From Bacteroidales bacterium (GTDB taxonomy: Bacteria > Bacteroidota > Bacteroidia > Bacteroidales > Tenuifilaceae), in the NCBI GenBank assembly GCA_016931855.1, contig JAFGDZ010000072.1, positions 62,001 through 126,000 of the forward strand: a stretch of DNA of 64,000 nt, written 5' to 3'. A model generated the notes under the pieces. That model was given only the letters and a program-made list of their open reading frames with translations. It was not told the DNA's origin and ran no database searches. Of this stretch, positions 43,600 through 51,915 are shown piece after piece. Numbering within the stretch: the first letter of the stretch is position 1; each line of letters begins with the position of its first letter. The position numbers were made by a program, and so were the translations under genes.

Positions 43600-45978
43600 A
43601 TGAAAATAAAACCAAATTTCATAATTGCATTAGCCCTGCTAGGTATGGTGGGGTGCTCGCAAGGCGAAAGTATTCCTGGTGTAAAAACCGAGTCGGATAT
43701 TGTTGGCTTAGCCTCACCTGTTCAGCTAGATGTTGATAGCGGAAAGGTTTTTCTTGCTGATTTTTTCCTGTCGCCATCGGCAATAGATTCTATCTCACTA
43801 CCTGCACATTTTGCTAAGGAACTAAGTTCCGATAAGCAAATGCTTCACCTTTCCTTTAATAACGAGGCTATTCCTGCTCTGTCGGAGATGAAAGTGTGGA
43901 TAGGTAAGAGCTGTTATTCCATTCTCCTAAAGAAGAGTGGTAAGTTGCCCGTTACAGTAACATTCGATGCTAAGGGGAAAAGCATTAAAACAGTTCAGCT
44001 TACAGGACAAGTTAACGATTGGAACCCTGCTAGAACCAATTTGGAGCTGGTAAATGGATTTTACCAAACTACTCTATGGCTAAATCCGGGCAAGTACCAC
44101 TACCAAATTGTTGTTGATGGCAAGTGGATGCTCGATCCTGCAAACACCGTTATAGAGGATAATAGCATAGGTGGTCAAAATTCGGTGCTTAAGGTTGGAT
44201 ATGAAGCTAGCGAGAAGCCATTTATATACACTTCGGCAACCAGTGGTAGCACTATCAACCTTGGTTTGCGTGGCAATATTAATGAGCTAATTGCCTTTTG
44301 GGAGAACTACCGCATTCCTCAAAGCATGATTTCAGTATCCGATTCTACCGCATCAATTGTTATCCCAGCTAATGCATTGCAGTACAACCGTTCCTCCATA
44401 CGTGTTTGGGCGTATGGTGATGGCGGTGTTGCCAACGATGTGCTTATTCCTTTGGAAAAGCGTGCTGTAGTAACATCAACCGCCCAGCTAAATAGGCACG
44501 ATTTACACACACAGGTGATGTACTTCTTAATGGTGGATAGGTTTGCAAATGGAACTACTGCAAACGATCACCCAGTAAACGATCCTGAAATTTTGCCTGA
44601 AGCAAACTATTATGGAGGCGATATTGTTGGTATTACCCAAAAGCTAAAGGATGGGTACTTCGATTCGTTGGGGATAAACACCATTTGGCTTTCGCCAATA
44701 ACCCAAAATCCGTTGGGTGCTTGGGGGCTGTATCCAAATCCTCGCACAAAGTTCTCTGGCTATCATGGCTACTGGCCTGTGTCATCATCAAAGGTCGATT
44801 TTAGATTTGGTACTAGCGATGAGCTAAAGACTCTGGTTGCCGAGGCGCATCAACGCAATATGAATGTTATTCTCGACTATGTGGCCAACCACATTCACAA
44901 GGAGCATCCGCTGTATAAGGCTCATCCCGATTGGGCTACATCTCTTTACCTGCCCGATGGTACGTTAAATACCGAGAAGTGGGACGAGCACCGCTTAACC
45001 ACTTGGTTTGATGTATTCCTTCCAACTCTCGACTTGGAGCGCCCTGAGGTGTACGAGCCCATGTCGGACTCTGCGCTTTACTGGCTAACCGAGTTTAACC
45101 TTGATGGCTTCCGCCACGATGCTACCAAGCACATTCCAGAGGTGTTTTGGCGCCGACTCACCCAAAAGATGAAGCAGCTACCCAATCGTAGAACCATTTA
45201 CCAAGTGGGCGAAACCTATGGTAGCCGTGAGCTTATTGGCAGCTACATTGGTAGTGGAATGATGGATGGCCAGTTCGACTTTAATGTTTACGATGATGCC
45301 GTTGCAACGCTGGTTCGCCCCGAGGTCTCTTTCGAAAAGCTAAATGCCTCCCTAACGGAGAGCCTAAATGCATACGGATATCATAATCTTATGGGTTACA
45401 TCTCGGGAAATCAGGATAGGGCAAGGTTTATCTCCTATGCAGGTGGCGCGCTATCGTTTAACGAGGATGCCAAGTTTGCTGGCTGGACTCGCGAAATAGG
45501 AGTGGGCAATGCTGTTGGCTACAAAAAACTGGCTATGCTAAATGCCTTTAATCTAACTATACCCGGAATTCCAACCATATACTATGGCGATGAGTACGGT
45601 TCATCAGGCGGTAATGACCCCGATAACCGAAAGATGATGAAGTTTGATAATCTGCTTCCCGACGAGGCCAAAACCCGTAACCAAGTGTCGGAACTGGTTA
45701 AGCTGCGTCGTAGTAGCATGGCGCTAAACTATGGTACATATATTCCGTTAGTAGTTGAGGGTAGTACCTTTGTGTATGCAAGGGTTTACTTTAATCAAAT
45801 AGTAATTGTGGCAATGAATAAGGGTGACGATGCAAAGAACGTCTCTGTTGAAATTCCGCTGGGATTTGCTAACGCTAATGCTAGTGCATCGTTTAGCACC
45901 CAGTTTAGCAATAGCGATGGAGAGCTAACCTTTGCGCTTTCGCCAGCTTCGTTTGAAGTGTTTGTTCTTAGTAAGTAG
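43600..45978 (+). CDS. GH13 alpha-amylase lipoprotein with CBM48-like domain
   Basis: 792 aa from the ATG at 43600, which starts a lipoprotein signal (LALLGMVGC, Cys19); a GTG at 43576 is less likely. Around residues 125-205 there is a glycogen-binding/CBM48-like module (TVTFDAKGKSIKTVQLTGQVNDW, YQIVVDGKWMLDP). The GH13 domain (about 300-720) has nucleophile Asp507 in GFRHDATKH, acid/base Glu538 in VGETYG and Asp606 in SGNQDRAR, where the usual His of NHD is Gln605. The residues after Cys19 (SQGES) lack the acidic SDDDD-type surface signal of the SusE-like protein, so its leaflet is uncertain. Confidence 0.9.
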   Translation: MKIKPNFIIALALLGMVGCSQGESIPGVKTESDIVGLASPVQLDVDSGKVFLADFFLSPSAIDSISLPAHFAKELSSDKQMLHLSFNNEAIPALSEMKVWIGKSCYSILLKKSGKLPVTVTFDAKGKSIKTVQLTGQVNDWNPARTNLELVNGFYQTTLWLNPGKYHYQIVVDGKWMLDPANTVIEDNSIGGQNSVLKVGYEASEKPFIYTSATSGSTINLGLRGNINELIAFWENYRIPQSMISVSDSTASIVIPANALQYNRSSIRVWAYGDGGVANDVLIPLEKRAVVTSTAQLNRHDLHTQVMYFLMVDRFANGTTANDHPVNDPEILPEANYYGGDIVGITQKLKDGYFDSLGINTIWLSPITQNPLGAWGLYPNPRTKFSGYHGYWPVSSSKVDFRFGTSDELKTLVAEAHQRNMNVILDYVANHIHKEHPLYKAHPDWATSLYLPDGTLNTEKWDEHRLTTWFDVFLPTLDLERPEVYEPMSDSALYWLTEFNLDGFRHDATKHIPEVFWRRLTQKMKQLPNRRTIYQVGETYGSRELIGSYIGSGMMDGQFDFNVYDDAVATLVRPEVSFEKLNASLTESLNAYGYHNLMGYISGNQDRARFISYAGGALSFNEDAKFAGWTREIGVGNAVGYKKLAMLNAFNLTIPGIPTIYYGDEYGSSGGNDPDNRKMMKFDNLLPDEAKTRNQVSELVKLRRSSMALNYGTYIPLVVEGSTFVYARVYFNQIVIVAMNKGDDAKNVSVEIPLGFANANASASFSTQFSNSDGELTFALSPASFEVFVLSK

Positions 45979-45998
45979 AAGTATATCAGTGTATAATA

Positions 45999-46029
45999 AA
46001 AAAGAGACGCATTTTTTGCGCCCCTTTTT
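45999..46029. terminator. Imperfect bidirectional terminator
   Basis: 13-position stem with two mismatches (AAAAAGAGACGCA with TGCGCCCCTTTTT), between the convergent GH13 and lepB genes. Confidence 0.55.
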
Positions 46030-46050
46030 CATTTATTAGTGTGGATTAAT

Positions 46051-47412
46051 CTACTTAATCGCTTTAAAAATTCTGCTCCATCTAATGTTTTTCGGGAACG
46101 ATTTGTCCTTGTCTAGCGATAGCCATACAAAGGAGGCTTTTCCTACCACGTGATCCTCTGGCACAAAACCCCAGAAACGGCTGTCGGCCGATTTATGACG
46201 GTTATCGCCCATCATAAAGTAGTAGTCCATTTTAAAGGTGTACGATGTTGCAACCTCTCCATTAATAAGAATGGTGCTATCCTTTACCTGTAAGTCATTC
46301 TCTTCGTATAGGTCGATAATTCGTTCGTAAATAGGAAGGTTCTTAACCGTTAAGGCAACCGTTTCTCCTTTTTTAGGAATCCAGAGAGGCCCAAAGTTAT
46401 CCTCGGTCCAGGCAAAGTTGGGGTTGTGAGGAAAAATCACCTTGGTCATCATGGTGCTGTTGGTGTTTTCCCGCTTTAGTACAGTAGTAACGTTAGGTAA
46501 ATCTTTAATCTTTCCCGCTACACCAGTGGTAAGAGGTAACTCATATATTCCCCCCGCAGGATTGTAGTTTCTATCATCCTTAGCAATTCCCAGTTTATCC
46601 AGATGAATGTTGTTTATAGGCGTACCATTGGTTTTAACAAGGTAGTTATACTGCATGTCCTCTATTAGTTCCTGCGGTTTGCCATTAACAAATAGCTGTC
46701 CGGCTCTAATTTGTAGGGTATCACCAGGAATCCCTACGCATCGCTTAATGTAATTTTCGCGTTTGTCAACAGGACGAACGGTAATGTCAAAGTTCTTCCA
46801 AACGTAATCGCGTCCCCATTCACGGGAAATTGCGTAGTAGCTCTGATCACCGTACTGTACAATTACAGTATCGCCTTCGGGGAAGTTGAAAACAACCACG
46901 TCGTTACGCTCAACGTCACCCAATCCAGCAAGTCGTTTATACGGCCATTTTACCCACTCTAAGTACGATTTCTTATTTTGGGTTAAGGGCAATGTATGGT
47001 GTGCAAAGGGGAATGAAAGCGGGGTGTTTGGCATTTTAGGGCCATAGCTAACCTTGCTAACAAAGAGGTAATCGCCCACCAGTAGGCTTTTCTCCATCGA
47101 TGAGGTGGGAATAGTGTATGCCTCAATAAAGAACATGCGAATAAGTGTAGCGGCTATTACTGCAAAAATGATAGCGTCAATCCACTCAACCATTGCACTT
47201 TTCTTCTTCTCACCGCGTTTCTTCCAAAAAGTCCAGTTCACCTTTTGGCTTATATAGTAATCAAAAACAATAGCCAAGCCTATTAGTAAAAAGTAGTTGC
47301 CAATCCAAATTACCCAAAGGGTGTAAATAAGCGCAGCAAACCCAAACTTAAAGTACGTGTTGCTTAGGATAGATTTAATCTGATTCATTGTTTTAGGCAT
47401 AATTTGTGGCAA
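46051..47412 (-). CDS. lepB: Signal peptidase I
   Basis: 453 aa, the long Bacteroidota form. Two or three N-terminal membrane segments precede the catalytic domain. The nucleophile serine is in AYTIPTSSMEKSLLVGD and the general-base lysine in ENYIKRCVGIPGDTL; the C-terminal YYFMMGDNRHKSADSRFWG is the conserved box E. It cleaves signal peptides on the periplasmic face of the inner membrane. The start could be 47412, 47400 or 47388 (three in-frame ATGs). It begins one base after the dapB stop, so the two are co-transcribed. Confidence 0.94.
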   Translation of the reverse strand: MPQIMPKTMNQIKSILSNTYFKFGFAALIYTLWVIWIGNYFLLIGLAIVFDYYISQKVNWTFWKKRGEKKKSAMVEWIDAIIFAVIAATLIRMFFIEAYTIPTSSMEKSLLVGDYLFVSKVSYGPKMPNTPLSFPFAHHTLPLTQNKKSYLEWVKWPYKRLAGLGDVERNDVVVFNFPEGDTVIVQYGDQSYYAISREWGRDYVWKNFDITVRPVDKRENYIKRCVGIPGDTLQIRAGQLFVNGKPQELIEDMQYNYLVKTNGTPINNIHLDKLGIAKDDRNYNPAGGIYELPLTTGVAGKIKDLPNVTTVLKRENTNSTMMTKVIFPHNPNFAWTEDNFGPLWIPKKGETVALTVKNLPIYERIIDLYEENDLQVKDSTILINGEVATSYTFKMDYYFMMGDNRHKSADSRFWGFVPEDHVVGKASFVWLSLDKDKSFPKNIRWSRIFKAIK

Positions 47413-47413
47413 T

Positions 47414-48151
47414 TTAACCTTTTTTGTTGATTATAGGGAAGGAGAGGAGGTTATCCATTGTTAAAAAACCTTTATTCGCGGCAGTGTATTCTGCTGCAAT
47501 AACTGCTCCTAGCGCAAAGCCTCGGCGGCTTTTTGCTTTGTGCGTGAGTATTAGCTCATCCTGTTCCGATTGGTACGTAATGGTGTGCGTACCCGGAACA
47601 TTGCCTTCTCTTATTGCCTCTATAGGAATTTTCCCTTCCTCGGTTGAGGGAAGGAGCGACCAGCCATTAAGGTGAAGGTTGTGGGACACAATTTCGGCAA
47701 GGGTAATTGCTGTTCCACTTGGGGCGTCGAGTTTTTGAGTATGATGAATTTCCTGTATCGAAGGGGTATAGCCATTACTTGTAGAGCTTAGTACTTGGGC
47801 CAGAATTTCGTTCATCTTAAAAAAAAGGTTTACGCCCAAGCTGTAGTTCGAAGCATAAAACAGGCTTCCGTCATTTTCGGCAAGGAGCTTTTTTACCTCC
47901 TCTAGTTTATCTAACCATCCTGTAGTACCGCACACAACAGGTGTATGCGCATTAATGCATGCTGTAACATTGGCAAATGCCGACTCAGGGGTGGAGAACT
48001 CTATAGCTACTTCGGCTCGGGAAAGGGCTTCGGTAGTTAGCATTTGGCTGCTATCCTTATCAACAATAAGTACAATTTCATGGTTCCGTTCGTTGGCCAC
48101 TTTTTCTATTTCGTGCCCCATTTTTCCGTAACCAATAAGCGCAATTTTCAT
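47414..48151 (-). CDS. dapB: 4-hydroxy-tetrahydrodipicolinate reductase
   Basis: 245 aa, NAD(P)H-dependent reductase of diaminopimelate/lysine synthesis. The Rossmann start MKIALIGYGKMGHEIE, the CGTTGW loop, NYSLGVNLFF, and the substrate site EIHHTQKLDAPSGTAITLAE are typical. The other lysine genes in the window, lysC-lysA at 53.6-56.1 kb, are separate. It has a candidate promoter 29 bases upstream and is co-transcribed with lepB. Confidence 0.95.
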   Translation of the reverse strand: MKIALIGYGKMGHEIEKVANERNHEIVLIVDKDSSQMLTTEALSRAEVAIEFSTPESAFANVTACINAHTPVVCGTTGWLDKLEEVKKLLAENDGSLFYASNYSLGVNLFFKMNEILAQVLSSTSNGYTPSIQEIHHTQKLDAPSGTAITLAEIVSHNLHLNGWSLLPSTEEGKIPIEAIREGNVPGTHTITYQSEQDELILTHKAKSRRGFALGAVIAAEYTAANKGFLTMDNLLSFPIINKKG

Positions 48152-48179
48152 TTGGGTGTTATTAGTAGGGTTTAGGTTG

Positions 48180-48187
48180 CAAATTTA
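48180..48187 (-). promoter_or_regulatory. Candidate -7 element for dapB-lepB
   Basis: Minus-strand TAAATTTG (TAnnTTTG), 28 bases before the dapB ATG. Confidence 0.4.
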
Positions 48188-48256
48188 TGCAAAAGATATT
48201 ACTAGAAGAGGTTTATCCTAATTTGCTAATGCTCATGTAGTGGGCTAATTTATACA

Positions 48257-48308
48257 AGCGCTCTCGGGTTGATAGAGCGTAAAGGGAACCTTTTTGTTAG
48301 AGCGCTCT
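48257..48308. repeat. Cluster of inverted repeats with AGAGCG/CGCTCT units
   Basis: Three related units: AGCGCTCT (48257-48264), AGAGCG (48274-48279) and the palindrome AGAGCGCTCT (48299-48308). The first two can form a 6-bp hairpin. They lie in the 258-base gap between dapB and rplT. Not a tRNA; function unknown. Confidence 0.4.
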
Positions 48309-48361
48309 GTATTCTGTATAAAATCAGCTTGTTATGTAAGTAATCCTGTTAAGGTTATTAT

Positions 48362-48387
48362 AAAAAAAGGGGAAGCAATGCTTCCCC
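48362..48387 (-). terminator. Intrinsic terminator of the thrS-infC-rpmI-rplT operon
   Basis: 8-bp stem GGGGAAGC / GCTTCCCC (48369-48376, 4880-87 of the same block, i.e. 48380-48387) with a 3-nt loop. Seven A at 48362-48368 give a T-run on the minus strand. Confidence 0.88.
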
Positions 48388-48409
48388 TTCTTACTATTAT
48401 ATTTCCGAA

Positions 48410-48754
48410 CTATTTTAGTGAATCAACAATTGCTTTGAAAGCTTCTGGTTGGTTCATTGCTAGGTCGGCAAGTACCTTACGGTTAATTTCAATTCCTTTC
48501 TCATGAATTTTACCCATGAACTCAGAGTATGACATACCGTACATACGTACAGCTGCGTTGATACGCTGAATCCAAAGAGCGCGAAACTCAATTTTCTTTT
48601 TCTTACGGTCGCGGTAAGCGTAGGTAAGACCTTTTTCTAGGGTGTTTTTAGCAACGGTGTAAACGTTACGGCGTGCTAAGAAGTTTCCCTTAGTTTGCTT
48701 GAGGATTTTTTTCCTTCTAGCCCTCGATGCAACTGAATTGACTGAACGTGGCAT
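48410..48754 (-). CDS. rplT: Ribosomal protein L20 (bL20)
   Basis: 114 aa, highly basic 50S subunit protein with the canonical start [19 protein letters not shown] and the conserved [20 protein letters not shown] and [13 protein letters not shown] blocks. Last gene of the thrS-infC-rpmI-rplT operon, directly before the terminator. In other bacteria L20 represses its own operon; the 98-base gap to rpmI could hold such a site, but I see no obvious structure. Confidence 0.98.
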   Translation of the reverse strand: MPRSVNSVASRARRKKILKQTKGNFLARRNVYTVAKNTLEKGLTYAYRDRKKKKIEFRALWIQRINAAVRMYGMSYSEFMGKIHEKGIEINRKVLADLAMNQPEAFKAIVDSLK

Positions 48755-48852
48755 TGTTTTACTTGTTTTGAATGGTTAGCGTTCCTGGTGTGGAATCTTT
48801 TTGGCTAATTCATTCAGGTTAATAACTCAAATAGTAATCAAAAAGGTTTAGC

Positions 48853-49050
48853 TTATTTTAAACCAAGCATAGTTTTTACACTATTTTCATCCCTGGTGTG
48901 AACAAGAGCTGTGTGAGTAAGATTTCTCTTACGTTTGGTCGCTTTCTTGGTTAGGATGTGGCTCTTAAAAGCATGTTTCCTTTTGATCTTCCCTGTTCCG
49001 GTTAAAGCAAAACGCTTTTTTGCTCCGGAGTTAGTTTTCACTTTAGGCAT
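48853..49050 (-). CDS. rpmI: Ribosomal protein L35 (bL35)
   Basis: 65 aa, very basic; [20 protein letters not shown] and [20 protein letters not shown] are diagnostic. It lies 30 bases after infC in the conserved infC-rpmI-rplT order. Confidence 0.98.
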   Translation of the reverse strand: MPKVKTNSGAKKRFALTGTGKIKRKHAFKSHILTKKATKRKRNLTHTALVHTRDENSVKTMLGLK

Positions 49051-49080
49051 TCTTATCTATATATTTAGAGATTGGAATTG

Positions 49081-49650
49081 CTACTTTTTCTTTACCACTT
49101 TTGGGGTTAGGAAAATAATCATTCGTTTTCCCTCAAGTTTAGGTAACTGCTCCACTTTTCCATATTCTTCAAGATCCTGAGCAAATTTAAGTAGAAGAAT
49201 TTCTCCTTGCTCCTTAAATAGAATGGATCGACCCTTAAAGAATACGTAAGCTTTAACTTTTGCACCTTCCTGTAGGAATTTCTCAGCGTGCTTTAGCTTA
49301 AAGTTATAGTCGTGTTCATCGGTTTGGGGACCAAAACGAATCTCCTTTACCACAACTTTAATGGCATTCTGGCGAATTTCCTTTTGTTTTTTCTTCTGTT
49401 GATACAGGAATTTTTGGTAGTGGATTATACGACAAACAGGGGGATCAGCCTTGTCTGAAATCATAACAAGATCAAGTTCTTGTTCTTCAGCCATTTTACG
49501 TGCTTCCTCAATAGAGAAAACCCCTGGATTCTCAACATTATCTCCTACTAGCCTAACAACGCGTGCTCTGATATACTCGTTTATCTGATGCTGTGCGGTG
49601 TTGTCCCTTCTATTAGGCACAGGACGTTTATTTAAAACCGGTGCTGCTAT
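49081..49650 (-). CDS. infC: Translation initiation factor IF-3, probable AUA start
   Basis: IF-3 binds the 30S subunit and checks start-codon choice. Core motifs [43 protein letters not shown] and [26 protein letters not shown] are clear. A GTG at 49618-49620 would give 179 aa, but the frame is open upstream, and an ATA at 49648-49650 is preceded at 8 bases by GGAGG (49659-49663), the best Shine-Dalgarno in this operon. IF-3 genes often use a rare start (AUU in E. coli) to let IF-3 repress its own translation, so I prefer ATA (189 aa, N-terminus [16 protein letters not shown]). Confidence 0.9.
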   Translation of the reverse strand: MAAPVLNKRPVPNRRDNTAQHQINEYIRARVVRLVGDNVENPGVFSIEEARKMAEEQELDLVMISDKADPPVCRIIHYQKFLYQQKKKQKEIRQNAIKVVVKEIRFGPQTDEHDYNFKLKHAEKFLQEGAKVKAYVFFKGRSILFKEQGEILLLKFAQDLEEYGKVEQLPKLEGKRMIIFLTPKVVKKK

Positions 49651-49658
49651 GTTAAAGC

Positions 49659-49663
49659 CCTCC
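49659..49663 (-). promoter_or_regulatory. Shine-Dalgarno deciding the infC start
   Basis: Minus-strand GGAGG (within AAGGAGGGC), 8 bases before the proposed ATA start and too far (38 bases) from the alternative GTG. Confidence 0.65.
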
Positions 49664-49691
49664 TTACTTTGGTTAATAACTAATTTACTAT

Positions 49692-51626
49692 TTATTGTAA
49701 CAGTTTGGTTATCTCATTGTTCACGTGCTCAACAAATTGACTTAATTCCATAATGCCTTTGTCGCCTTCGCCTTGCACTCGAACCGCAACTGAGTTTGTC
49801 TCAGCCTCTTTTTCCCCAACGATTAGTAGGAATGGGATTCTCTTTAACTCGTTGTCCCTTATCTTCTTACCTATTTTCTCGTTGCGGTCGTCAATCAGGG
49901 TGCGAATATCGGAATTATTTAGGAAATTAAAAACTTTTTTCGCGTATTCGTTATACTTTTCGCTGATTGGCAGCACAACAACTTGGTCTGGGGTTAGCCA
50001 CAGTGGGAATTTCCCGCCTGTATGCTCAATTAGCACGGCAACAAACCGCTCCATGGAGCCAAATGGCGCACGGTGAATCATAATGGGGCGGTGGCGTTTA
50101 TCGTCGTTGCCTATGTACTCTAGGTCAAAGCGCTCGGGTAGGTTGTAGTCAACCTGAATGGTTCCCAGCTGCCATTTTCTTCCAATGGCATCCTTAACCA
50201 TAAAGTCGAGTTTTGGTCCGTAGAATGCGGCCTCACCTAGTTCGGTTACGGTTTTTAGCCCTTTTTCGTTAGCGGCTTCAACAATGGCACTCTCAGCCTT
50301 AGCCCAGTTCTCGTCGCTACCAATGTACTTTTCGGTATTACTTGGGTCGCGCAGCGAAATTTGTGCTGTGTAATCAGTAAAGTTAAGGGTTTTGAAGATG
50401 TACAGAACGATGTCGATAACCTTCATGAACTCGTCCTTAAGTTGGTCGGGGCGGCAAAAAATATGCGCATCGTCCTGAGTAAAGCCACGAACACGGGTTA
50501 AGCCATGAAGCTCTCCGCTCTGCTCGTAGCGATAAACGGTTCCAAACTCAGCAAATCGCACAGGTAGATCCTTGTATGAGCGAGGTTTAAACTTGTATAT
50601 TTCGCAGTGGTGAGGGCAGTTCATGGGTTTAAGCAAGAACTCTTCGCCCTCTGCTGGGGTGTGTATTGGTTGGAATGAGTCTTTCCCGTACTTGGCGTAG
50701 TGGCCAGAGGTAACGTAAAGCTCTTTTTGGCCAATGTGTGGGGTTATAACCTGCTCGTAACCGTATTGCTTTTGTACACCTTTAAGGAACTGCTCCAGCC
50801 TTTCGCGAAGCTGTGCGCCTTTAGGTAGCCATAAGGGCAGTCCTTGTCCAACGCTTTGCGAAAAGGTGAACAGCTCAAGCTCTTTGCCAATTTTACGATG
50901 GTCGCGCTTCTTTGCCTCTTCTAGTAGCACAAGATACTCATCTAGCTGCTTCTTTTGAGGGAAGGTAATACCGTAAATGCGGGTAAGCATTTTGTTCTTC
51001 TCGTTACCACGCCAGTATGCGCCAGCAATGCTGGTTAGCTTTACCGCTTTTATGTAGCTGGTATCTGGAAGGTGTGGCCCACGACAAAGGTCGGTAAAGG
51101 TTCCCTGTGTGTAAAAGGTTATGGTACCGTCCTGTAGGTCGGTTATAAGTTCAACTTTGTATGGATCGCCCTTTTCTGTGTAGGTTTTTAGCGCTTCGGC
51201 CTTTGAAACCTCTTTGCGAACAATTTCCTGCTTCTCTCTAACAAACTCAAGCATTTTGTTTTCGATGGCAGGTAAATCGGCTTCGGTAATTGTTTGGGTT
51301 CCAAAGTCAACGTCGTAGTAAAAACCATTCTCAATGCTAGGGCCAATGCCTAGCTTAACGCCAGGATAAAGCGCCTCTAACGCTTCGGCCATAAGGTGTG
51401 CCGATGAGTGCCAGAATGCATGCTTGCCTTCCTCGTCGTCCCATTTGTGTAGCTTAATGGTTGAGTCCGTAGTTATTGGGCGTGTTAAATCGTGGGTTTC
51501 TCCGTTTACGGTTACGGATAGTACCTCTTTCGCCAAGCGATCGGAGATGCTTTTGGCGATTTCTAGCCCTGTTACCCCCTGGGGGTACTCTCGGATGTTT
51601 CCGTCTGGAAATGTAATCTTAACCAT
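49692..51626 (-). CDS. thrS: Threonyl-tRNA synthetase
   Basis: 644 aa, full-length bacterial ThrRS: a TGS domain (1-62), the editing domain with [12 protein letters not shown] and zinc-type His motifs (about 75-225), the class II core (motif 2 [25 protein letters not shown]; motif 3 [21 protein letters not shown]) and the anticodon-binding domain from about residue 545. First gene of the thrS-infC-rpmI-rplT operon. The promoter candidate at 51652 leaves a leader of only about 20 nt, so no leader-type control is likely. Confidence 0.98.
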   Translation of the reverse strand: MVKITFPDGNIREYPQGVTGLEIAKSISDRLAKEVLSVTVNGETHDLTRPITTDSTIKLHKWDDEEGKHAFWHSSAHLMAEALEALYPGVKLGIGPSIENGFYYDVDFGTQTITEADLPAIENKMLEFVREKQEIVRKEVSKAEALKTYTEKGDPYKVELITDLQDGTITFYTQGTFTDLCRGPHLPDTSYIKAVKLTSIAGAYWRGNEKNKMLTRIYGITFPQKKQLDEYLVLLEEAKKRDHRKIGKELELFTFSQSVGQGLPLWLPKGAQLRERLEQFLKGVQKQYGYEQVITPHIGQKELYVTSGHYAKYGKDSFQPIHTPAEGEEFLLKPMNCPHHCEIYKFKPRSYKDLPVRFAEFGTVYRYEQSGELHGLTRVRGFTQDDAHIFCRPDQLKDEFMKVIDIVLYIFKTLNFTDYTAQISLRDPSNTEKYIGSDENWAKAESAIVEAANEKGLKTVTELGEAAFYGPKLDFMVKDAIGRKWQLGTIQVDYNLPERFDLEYIGNDDKRHRPIMIHRAPFGSMERFVAVLIEHTGGKFPLWLTPDQVVVLPISEKYNEYAKKVFNFLNNSDIRTLIDDRNEKIGKKIRDNELKRIPFLLIVGEKEAETNSVAVRVQGEGDKGIMELSQFVEHVNNEITKLLQ

Positions 51627-51651
51627 TTGGGTTTATTTATAAAAACGTTTG

Positions 51652-51659
51652 CAAAATTA
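51652..51659 (-). promoter_or_regulatory. Candidate -7 element for the thrS operon
   Basis: Minus-strand TAATTTTG (TAnnTTTG), 26 bases before the thrS ATG. A minus-strand TTTG at 51684-51687 lies about 24 bases further upstream. The AAACGTTT core at 51643-51650 sits at the predicted start of transcription. Confidence 0.5.
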
Positions 51660-51864
51660 AGGAAATTACTTGAAAGATATGTGCAAAATGGGAAAAGATT
51701 AGTACCTGTTTCCAATCCTTTAGCCATTAGCTCCCAATTATTTTCTTTAGCAATAATCTTGTTTGTATCACTTATGCAAAATTTCTATTAAATCTACGTT
51801 GGTATTGTACAAATATTCCTAGTGCGTAAAGTATTATTTGGCTTGATTAGAAATAGCTACGCAA

Positions 51865-51897
51865 AAAACCTCTCGGCATAATCAACCGAGAGGTTTT
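51865..51897 (-). terminator. Intrinsic terminator of the chemoreceptor pseudogene
   Basis: Perfect 12-bp stem AAAACCTCTCGG / CCGAGAGGTTTT with a 9-nt loop, followed by T-rich sequence on the minus strand. Confidence 0.88.
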
Positions 51898-51915
51898 AAC
51901 AAAACGGGGAACCAT

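Noticed and set aside
48241-48310. tRNA-like or small RNA gene
   Set aside because: The hairpins do not form a cloverleaf and there is no T-loop sequence or CCA context.
49618-49620. GTG as the infC start
   Set aside because: It has no ribosome-binding site, while an upstream in-frame ATA has a well-placed GGAGG; kept only as the alternative.
51627-51864. T-box or other leader before thrS
   Set aside because: The candidate promoter leaves only about 20 nt of leader, and no specifier loop or T-box sequence is visible.
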